Part shown: positions 58,301 to 64,000 of the stretch, piece by piece
How positions within the stretch are numbered: position 1 is the first letter of the stretch
How the letters are laid out: every line of letters starts with the position of its first letter
Source of the DNA: Actinernus sp. WN-2022
Taxonomy: Eukaryota; Cnidaria; Anthozoa; Actiniaria; Actinernidae
Direction of reading: 5' to 3'
NCBI GenBank assembly: GCA_030867875.1
Contig: JAOWCC010001634.1
Span: forward strand, 35,173,867 to 35,237,866
DNA length: 64,000 bases
Program-made: the position numbers and the translations under genes
The notes under the pieces: generated by a model
Database searches by the model: none
Seen by the model: the letters and a program-made list of their open reading frames with translations, nothing else
Told to the model about the DNA's origin: nothing

Positions 58301-61300
58301 CATTACGACAAAAAATGAAAAGATTTTACAACACTTTTCAGTCCAAATTTAAGCATTTTTGGCGAATGAAAAGCCATAACTTTGGTATTTATTGTCGGTT
58401 TCCAAAATCCATGCTCGATTTTGTGGAGAACGTGGTCAACAACATTTTAACGGGGGAAAGTTTGGTGTTTAGTGAAAGCGCGCAAAATGTTTATGATTTT
58501 TAGAAACCGGAAGTGAAGAAATTACCGCATGCGCAAAAGTGCCTGTTTTGTGGACGTGAAATAGTCGCAGAACTATTGTTGCAGTAAAGTCTACAATAAT
58601 TGATCGAACAGGATGTGCATTTTCTCCTATTTCCTCCTCTGGGGCTTGGCTGGGGCTTGGCTGAATACTCAAGTCTGCAATGAGCTAGCTTTATTGTCTG
58701 CAATGAGCTTTGGACTGTGTGGCACATGCCAGGAACCCATTTCGCGGCAAACCGAAGAGCCAATAGAAATGAAGCTAAAATTAGACCGAGATTTGACAAC
58801 TTTCACTTGAAGTTGAATCTTGTGGCCTTCACAACAGTTTTTTTTTTACGACATCAAAAATACTTCAGTTTTTAAGGATGAAAACTGACCTGTATTTTAA
58901 TTAGTGGCACTAAGAGGGTCTGAATGGGGTTAACTGACTACTGACAAACGGCCTTAAAAATAACTGACAACTGACAAATGACGATTTTTTTACTGACAAC
59001 TGACAACCGAAAAATAACTGACAACTGACAAATTTGGTTTTTGTGGGTCAAACATTGTAAATTTGCTCTAGTAATGATTAACTAGGGCTAACTGACAACT
59101 GACAAATGGCCAAAATTTTAACTGACAACTGACATGTAGACCCCCCCATTCAGACCCTCCACTAAGGTTCAATCACAACTTTACCAGGAACTCGGAAGCA
59201 TTATCTGGAGACAAAAGTGTGCATGTTTGTGGACGATTTGAGTAAATCACTCGACTTCTTGAGAGGCCGTACTTTTCTTCGTATTTGTAGAGGCCAACGG
59301 TTCTCGCTGGAAGCAGCCATTTCAGCTTCTTTAGATTTGACAACTATAGATACTATTTACTAGATGTTCTTTCAATCTATCAACAACGGGAAGAGCTCGG
59401 CTACATCTGAGAAGCCAATACAAGTTTGCTTTCCCATTCATCGGCTTTCACTCATCAGTACTGTGTTGGCGGCGCCGTACGCTTGCCGTTACTTTTTTGC
59501 TCGGTACAAATTATTAATTATTTCCCTTTCTCTAGGTTCAACTACAGTTAGGCGCCTATCGAATCCTGAACGATCCCTTCAAAATTATTGGATTGAGTTT
59601 CTTGTCAAGTATTTTCTTTCACACGAAAAACCAAGCTTTTCATTTTCCAGCGACAAAAGGCTTGTTCCGACTTTTGAACACTTTACTTCATTCATTCATG
59701 AAAACCTTTCAGGTAAACCACGAATAAAACTTACAAACATGTGTAAGTATTAAAACTATCGGGTAGCCGGTGGACACGCATAAAACCACAGGCAGCCCAA
59801 GCTCAAAGTTTGAATTTATTTGACAGTTGAACTACGAAGGTTCAAACATCCAGAATATCTGGTATTTTATCGCACTAAATGGCAAATTAATAACGCAATA
59901 AATTTGCTTTGATGAAGATTAAGTTGTTGTGTCTTGAATTTGGGGGTTTGGGGGCCGATTTAACGAGTTTCTAGGAAACATGGATTCACTCTACCTAAAT
60001 AGAGAAAAGGCAGGCAAGCCGATCGCGATGGCGTGTCACATACCTGTCATCTCCACGGCAAAAATGACCCTTAAATCCATTCAATCGACGTGATACTTCC
60101 GGATCCCGTAGACAGATCTCCTTGCTGCGTATCCTCCAAGTTTCGTGACCAAACATTCAACGAATACCGAGAAATGATTTTTGTCACCTCGAATTTCGCC
60201 GTCCCAAACACCTCTTCACACTCTGTCGAGACACCGGAAGTCCAACCGAAAGGAATTTCGCCGCACCAATTGGATGGGAAAGCTCCAAAACGAGGCATCC
60301 TTCCGATTGGACTTCCGGTGTCTCATTAAAGTGTGAAGAGGTGTTTGGGACGGCGAAATTCGAGGTGACAAAAATCATTTCTCTGTGCTCTTTGAATGTT
60401 TGATCATGAAACTTGGAGGATACGCAGCAAGGAGATCTGTCTACGGGATCCAGAAGTATCACGTCGATTGAGTGGATTTAAGAGTCATTTTTGCCGTGGA
60501 GATGACAGGTATATGACACGCCATCGCGATCGGCTTGCCTGCCTTTCTCTATTTAGGTAGAGTGAATCCATATTACCTAGAAACTCGTTAAATCGGCCCC
60601 CAAACCCCGAAATTCAAGACACAACAACTTAATCTTCATCAAAGCAAGTTTATTGTGTTATTCATTTGCCATTTAGTGCGATAAAATACCAGATATTCTG
60701 GATGTTGAACCTTCGTAGTTCAACTGTCAAATAAATTCAAACTTTGAGCTTGGGCTGCCTGTGATAAAACTAACCTGAGAAAACAGCCGACTCATACCGC
60801 CCGATTCGGCTGTTTTCTCAGGCTAGCATAAACCGGAAGTCAAAATCGCATCTACTCCTGCGAGCATAGCAACGGTGTTGCGTAGCAACGGAATATGTCA
60901 ATTAGACTACTGTGAAAGTCGGAGTTTCAAGGAAGTAAGGATTCTATATATTTAAACAGTTTACACATTTATAAGCTAATACACATCTTCCAATAAAAGT
61001 TTCATTAGTGAATGGTAGCCAGTTCAAACTATTAAATAACGATACAGTAGGGGTAGTCCGATCAGTCTTAATAATCTGGCAGCTCTTGTCTGAAGTTTCA
61101 GAACCCTTGATAGGTTCTCACTGTTACACTCCGATCAAATGCTACTTCCATACGTAAGGGTAGGCTTGATAAAACCATTGTAGTAAATCTCTCTCTGCCG
61201 TTGCTTCAGATATGGGCTTACGTATCTGAGCAGTCCCAATCCTTTTATTTGCCCGCCACTAACATAGCTTTGGTTTTGGCTGTAGTATATTAATAAACAT

Positions 61301-62612
61301 CCGATTTCTACAGGACCATTTATTTATGACATCCGATTTCTACAGGACCATTCATGTATGACATCTGCTCAGTGAAAGCTAGTGTACCATGTGACTCACT
61401 TTGGCCAATGAGAGCACACGAAAATTTATTGGAGGGTTTCTTTTCCTATGAGCTATATGTCCTGTATTAATAGAATAACCTATTTGTGGCGTCGAAATAT
61501 GCCCTGATATTTCGTCCACGGATATTGTCTGTTCCGAGAAGAGAACAGTTCTCGAGAGCGAAGCTCGATGGAAACTGTGAACTTCGAGGATCAGATAATG
61601 TCCAAGGACAAATATCAGAGCACATTTCAACACCACAATGTAGGTTATTGTTGTTATCATCCTTCAAATAGTTTCGTTGACGCGCGCTTACGCTCACGGG
61701 GGGTGTATATGACATTTTTCTGGATAATCAGTCTATCCTCAACAAGAGCGCTGGCGAAGGAACCCACCCAACACATATGAATATTTTTTATTGTACGGAG
61801 TTTTAACTTTTTACCTGTATTTGTCTTATTTTGAATAGTAGTAGTTTTATAGATGTACTTGAGCTGTATATGCTTTGCGTGAAAGCTAATATACTTGAGT
61901 TGACTATAATACCTATCCAATTTCTCTCGCGCGTGATTGGTAATGATCGCTGATATTTGTCGGATCATGGTCATGTGACGCATTCACGCCCATTCAAACA
62001 CGCTCGAGAGAAAATATTTGATGCGTTATGCTATACATGCGTATGCCCACAATGTAGTTCTAAAAGACAATCTATGTTCTTTTCTAACAGGTTTTAGTCA
62101 CTTCTGGTTTAGGAGGAATGAGTGGAGCCCAACCCAAGGCGGCAGTAATTGTTGGATGCATAGCAGTGGTAGCAGAGGTGGGTTGCTCTATACCACTTGG
62201 CGTTTTCGAGTGCAAATATAAACGCGAGCGTATTACACCAGGGTTTGGGTTTGATCATGTTACTTTCAGACCAATCCGAGGCTGGGAGACGCGCCGTGGC
62301 TAATGGTTAACTGTCGTATAATAAACAACTTATTACACGAAAAGTTTTGTAATACGGCTGGGGATTTTTTACTGGTCAATTTTATTTTTGTTCGCCTTTC
62401 AAGCTCGAGAAAATAAAACTGACTCGTAAAAATAAGCAACCGTATTGCACAACTTTCCGTGAAATCTCTTTATTTCTAGGATATTTGTTTTTTTGCTCTC
62501 GAAAGCAGATCATGGACCACTCGTGTGTTTAAAGTAACATGCATTCTTATTTAATTGTACGTGTTAATTCACAGGTGAATGAAGCAGCTCTTATGAAGCG
62601 TTATGAACAAGG
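46395..62612 (+). CDS. UROC1: Urocanate hydratase (urocanase), 5' part, nine exons, runs off window
   Basis: Hydrates trans-urocanate to 4-imidazolone-5-propionate, using tightly bound NAD+ as electrophile; it acts directly after HAL. Exons: 46395-46520, 49985-50115, 51613-51706, 53154-53213, 53383-53511, 56155-56283, 57541-57597, 62091-62177, 62575-62612. All junctions are GT-AG and in phase; about 284 codons are present against about 676 in human UROC1. Recognisable stretches: start MSSLKDICGGLPVDPLP, then VPHAPVR, LALQNALRYFPPET, GHIYMYRF, AIMHMIMNNLDP, YGGNGQV (residues 125-131), SEMTEEQTLVMYSGHP, GQMTAGSYCYIGPQGIVHGT, and the nucleotide-binding VTSGLGGMSGAQ (about 245-256). The start ATG has G at -3 and the N-terminus aligns with the vertebrate one from residue 1. 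Exon 9 ends GG before gtgagc, so the next codon is split. The catalytic Cys region and C-terminus must lie beyond 64000. No frame damage is seen. Confidence 0.94.
47200..47500. mobile_element. Palindromic element at 47339-47500 beside a shared repeat
   Basis: GGCATAGACTATATCGCAAC and CACTCTGGGATGGATATCTC are mirrored at 47438-47499 (GAGATATCCATCCCAGAGTG, GTTGCGATATAGTCTATGC). The left neighbour (47205-47290, AAACAACCATGGGGGCTGAT) recurs at 30545-30635 and reversed near 40935-41010. Confidence 0.7.
48057..48335. mobile_element. Single-unit relative of the 38.2-kb MITE
   Basis: It has ATTAACAAATATAGGCA, GTGCCTGTATTTGTCAATAAA, CACACAGCGTGCTGTGGTCAC and one GGTCACCAATAAAGCACTATC / ATTAGCCAATCACC unit. 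It lies in UROC1 intron 1. Confidence 0.6.
49036..49771. mobile_element. 736-bp foldback element with 5-bp target duplication
   Basis: The ends CAGGGCTCGAAATT and AATTTCGAGCCCTG are flanked by CATAC on both sides (49031-49035, 49772-49776). Inner arms of about 150 bp (49310-49440 and 49470-49600, GTTTACACTAAATGC / CGTTTGGCGTGTGAAGTCTG) are near-perfect inversions. Subterminal TTAGGCGTAA motifs repeat on both sides. It lies in UROC1 intron 1. Confidence 0.8.
50619..50772. mobile_element. 154-bp mariner-type palindromic MITE
   Basis: CAGTCAATGCCAAAAAGGTT on the left is mirrored exactly on the right, and the arms (about 70 bp) are nearly perfect around a GTCTAGAC centre. TA dinucleotides flank both ends, as for Tc1/mariner insertions. 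It lies in UROC1 intron 2. Confidence 0.8.
51948..52860 (-). pseudogene. LINE reverse-transcriptase C-terminal remnant
   Basis: The minus frame 52826-52356 includes LLSPYISNGIVAWGQAAQSH, NKILILQKHALRLMHFANN and IPLFIDTNTIPINMLYYKSV, the standard end of non-LTR ORF2. Farther on, IWNGIPRDIRNLKKTNFKKK (about 52310-52250) is in another frame. An ATT-type microsatellite at 51948-51970 ends the 3'UTR. The 5' part is frame-damaged. It lies in UROC1 intron 3, antisense to the gene. Confidence 0.75.
54330..54415. repeat. AAT/AAC microsatellite
   Basis: AATAATAATAAT followed by AACAACAATAACAACAACAA. Leucine/valine/isoleucine-rich reading frames over it are artefacts. Confidence 0.85.
54420..54640 (+). 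pseudogene. LINE ORF2 fragment (TPVLVGLHWLP region)
   Basis: The plus frame reads ITPVLVGLHWLPCSCFSCCF, and after a stop and frame changes KALNNLLPLCIN and SHCLHSSTKDLL. These match the ITPVL..LHWLPV...I.FKI......AL......Y signature of CR1-like reverse transcriptases. It is broken, in UROC1 intron 5. Confidence 0.6.
54655..54780. repeat. TTA/TTG then AAC/AAT inverted microsatellite
   Basis: A TTATTATTGTT-rich half is followed by an AACAACAATAATAAT-rich half, so the segment can fold back. Confidence 0.75.
55270..55870. repeat. Long AAC/AAT/GCA trinucleotide tract, about 600 bp
   Basis: Interrupted AACAACAATAATAGCAATA-type repeats across 600 bp in UROC1 intron 5. Predicted poly-leucine frames on the minus strand come from this tract. 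Confidence 0.9.
56655..57045 (+). mobile_element. Second tRNA-like SINE family
   Basis: The head GGGGAGCTGGGTGGTGCAGC has an A-box-like TGGTGCAGCAC and a B-box-like AGTTCAATTCCT. The body has GGTTCTCCGGTTTTCCTCCC shared with 40880-40905, and it ends in a GGAGGCCTAATCAGCCTCC stem. An internal block (ATGACTGTAGTCAGGAGTG / AGCATATCTTACT) is duplicated. It lies in UROC1 intron 6. Confidence 0.45.
57225..57515. repeat. Interspersed repeat with GGTGAATA motifs, copy 2
   Basis: This is the fuller copy of the 19.2-kb repeat. It begins ATTCACCGAAGTGGAGGTGAAT, ends TGGTGTGGTATATACTAATT, and stops about 25 bp before UROC1 exon 7, so it contributes sequence close to that splice acceptor. Confidence 0.6.
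57626..57784. mobile_element. Foldback MITE, 44-bp perfect arms, next to UROC1 exon 7
   Basis: AATGGTCAATGCTTAGCGTG, CGTAAATCGAGTTCTGGATG and CACG are mirrored to 57784, with a further inner hairpin (AGAGCAC). It begins 28 bp after the exon 7 splice donor. Confidence 0.75.
58902..59166. mobile_element. Element with AACTGACAACTGACAAA units
   Basis: The ends AGAGGGTCTGAATGGGG and CCCCATTCAGACCCTC are inverted. The interior is at least six irregular units of ACTGACAACTGACAAAT. It lies in UROC1 intron 7. Confidence 0.65.
59787..60763. mobile_element. 977-bp near-palindromic foldback with 7-bp target duplication
   Basis: Arms of about 460-480 bp mirror each other from CACAGGCAGCCC at 59787 to GGGCTGCCTGTG at 60763, with only a short centre near 60270. 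ATAAAAC is repeated at 59780-59786 and 60764-60770. Reading frames on opposite strands start with near-identical peptides (MILPDPVDRSPCCVSSKF and MILLDPVDRSPCCVSSKF) only because of the symmetry. No transposase is present. It lies in UROC1 intron 7. Confidence 0.85.
60772..60826. mobile_element. Short palindrome CCTGAGAAAACAGCCGA
   Basis: CCTGAGAAAACAGCCGA and TCGGCTGTTTTCTCAGG are separated by about 16 bp, directly beside the right target duplication of the 977-bp foldback. Probably a minimal MITE. Confidence 0.6.
61620..62040. repeat. Second copy of the 3.4-kb-region repeat
   Basis: It shares TGTAGGTTATTG, TATCATCCTTCAAATA, GACGCGC and GGGGGTGTAT with 3415-3490, and the GATATTT / GTGACGCATTC / GAGAGAAAATATTTGATG segment with 3720-3806. 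It ends about 50 bp before UROC1 exon 8. Confidence 0.55.
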
Positions 62613-62626
62613 GTGAGCAGCCTATA

Positions 62627-62977
62627 GACCTCATCAGGAGCCCATAACCAGGAGCGTCCATCACGCATACTAGGCACGTCACAGCGTCCCATCACGCATA
62701 CTAGGCATGTCACAGCGTCCATCACGCATACTAGGCATGTCACAGCGTTTTCACAAGTTAGGTTATTTTTAGAACCGTTTCCCGCTCTTCTTGGGTTGCA
62801 ATTATTTCTAAGGGAATAAAATCACAAAAGCGTAGCAGCCGTATTGTTTGGTATAACACAAGTAGCTGATGAGGCATCTTTTGTTCCGCCACGGTACAAC
62901 CCAGCAATTGGCGGAGAAAATAATCTAAAAATAGCCCAACTGATATGAGGCTCCTGGTTATGGGCTCCTGACCTCGT
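62627..62977. mobile_element. MITE with internal 30-bp tandem units, 15 bp after UROC1 exon 9
   Basis: The left GACCTCATCAGGAGCCCATA with ACCAGGAGC is mirrored by GCTCCTGGTTATGGGCTCCTGACC. Inside are three 30-bp units (CATCACGCATACTAGGCATG with TCACAGCGTC), then AGGTTATTTTTAGA and the inverted TCTAAAAATAGCCCA. The same TTAGGCTATTTTTAGA and AAATAGCCCAA marks flank the right side of the 36-kb array. Confidence 0.7.
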
Positions 62978-63245
62978 TCATAATGGCCGCCAACTAATTT
63001 GCATAGTTAGGAAGATTAATGTGTACATAGCAACTATTGCTACCACATGAAAGATCGTCCCTAAATTAGTTATTGACCACAGTTTGAAAGCAATGTTTCA
63101 AATTGCTGTCGAGTTGTTGGCATTTTAAATGTAGAAAAAAAATACTGGAAAGACTGCTGGAAAGCTGGAAAGACTACATGGTTTTTCTCATACAAATCTC
63201 TCTAATTTCAAATCACTGTAACTTTACAGCCTTTTATGCTACAAC

Positions 63246-63448
63246 AGAGCGGATTTCGTATGAGTGGAACGAAAATATGGCATGTCATAGCCTTACCGTA
63301 ACCGTACTGTTACATACTGTTCCGTAACTCCGTAATTTGATTGGATGAGAAGGACAATTTTAAAACAACAGGGAAGCCATTTCAGTGTCACGGCATTCGG
63401 TGCCGTAAGTCGTTGCCGTAACTTGCCCACTCATACGAAATCCGATCT
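63246..63448. mobile_element. MITE, TIR AGAGCGGATTTCGTATGAGT, copy 2
   Basis: AGAGCGGATTTCGTATGAGT on the left and ACTCATACGAAATCCGATCT on the right. The interior is rich in GCCGTAA / TTACGGTAAC motifs. It lies in UROC1 intron 9. Confidence 0.65.
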
Positions 63449-63669
63449 ATGACCACCATTACAAACAAAAGTGGCCAGTGAAATAAACAAACAAAAGCAT
63501 AAATGAAAGTATAACATGGACATGGCAAAAAGTCTATTGATCTATTGCAGACTTTAACAGAAAATGAAGCAAATTCCAGCTGCAAGGGCTATAAAGTTTT
63601 CCTCAAAGTTTACATTTAATAGATTGATTTGCAGCAGAAATTAAAATAAATTATTTCATTTCTTCTTAT

Positions 63670-63772
63670 TTTAGTGTGTTAACTCGAATTTGACTCGGGC
63701 TCGAGGTTGACTCGTGACTCATACTCGGGCTCGTGGTTGACTCGTGACTCATATTCGGGCTCGTGGTTGACA
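63670..63772. repeat. About 34-bp tandem repeat, two to three units
   Basis: Unit CTCGGGCTCGTGGTTGACTC with GTGACTCATA. It lies in UROC1 intron 9. Confidence 0.65.
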
Positions 63773-63931
63773 ACTCGCAGCAAATGATGAAGAAGATGCA
63801 TGTAAATGTTGTGAAACCGAGGTACACTTTTTGACGTCCCGTCGTTACGCCGTCCGCGTCCTCGGTGCGTAAAAGGCGCTGCTATCTAAAAAGCTACATC
63901 GCTACCACCATTACTTTGCTGGAATGTATTA

Positions 63932-64000
63932 ATAGGCCTGTTGCAGTCACGTGCTGATAGATCACTTCAATAATGAGTGAACTGAGCTCATGATCCCATG
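63932..64000. mobile_element. MITE of the same family, cut by window edge
   Basis: TAGGCCTGTTGCAG, CACGTGCTGATAGATCACTTC, GAACTGAGCTCATGATCCC match the left part of the 32.3-kb copy. The rest lies outside the window. Confidence 0.6.

Noticed and set aside
60071..60462. Two similar proteins on opposite strands (DPVDRSPCCVSSKF)
   Set aside because: Both come from the mirrored arms of the 977-bp foldback and are not independent genes.

Overview
The window looks like nuclear DNA of an animal, most probably an anthozoan cnidarian (coral or sea anemone). Three things suggest this. Its genes are split by GT-AG introns and encode proteins close to animal histidine-degradation enzymes. It holds Penelope-like GIY-YIG retroelement fragments and LINE reverse-transcriptase tails. 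It is crowded with short inverted-repeat (MITE/foldback) elements. The clade is an inference; no marker was searched.

Two genes dominate, and they encode consecutive steps of histidine breakdown. Histidine ammonia-lyase (HAL, histidine to trans-urocanate) lies on the minus strand. I could reconstruct it completely from 24 exons between 45838 and 16178: 661 codons, reading frame kept at every junction, all MIO-enzyme catalytic residues present. Urocanate hydratase (UROC1, urocanate to imidazolone propionate) lies on the plus strand. Its first nine exons (46395-62612, about 284 codons) are present, and the gene runs off the right edge. The two start codons face away from each other across 556 bp, so the genes probably share a bidirectional promoter holding two CACGTG E-boxes and a CCAAT box.

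Left of HAL (1-16 kb) the DNA is mostly repeats. It has one intact intronless gene for a methyltransferase-like protein (minus, 8679-9470) and one frame-broken pseudogene (minus, about 12.9-14.8 kb). HAL introns carry LINE, SINE and Penelope remnants, several MITEs, and three notable tandem arrays: 39-bp units at 36.0 kb, about 73-bp units at 37.2 kb and 41-bp units at 38.35 kb. UROC1 introns carry a 736-bp foldback (49.0 kb), a mariner-type palindrome (50.6 kb), a LINE remnant (52 kb), a long AAC/AAT-type repeat (55.3-55.9 kb), a 977-bp near-palindrome with 7-bp target duplications (59.8-60.8 kb) and a MITE starting about 15 bp after the exon 9 donor.

The most interesting points are the divergent HAL-UROC1 pair, several families of small elements with readable target-site duplications (three with 9-10-bp duplications and related termini), and tandem arrays that appear to have grown inside MITEs. 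No bacterial-type operon, CRISPR array or intact tRNA/rRNA gene is visible.
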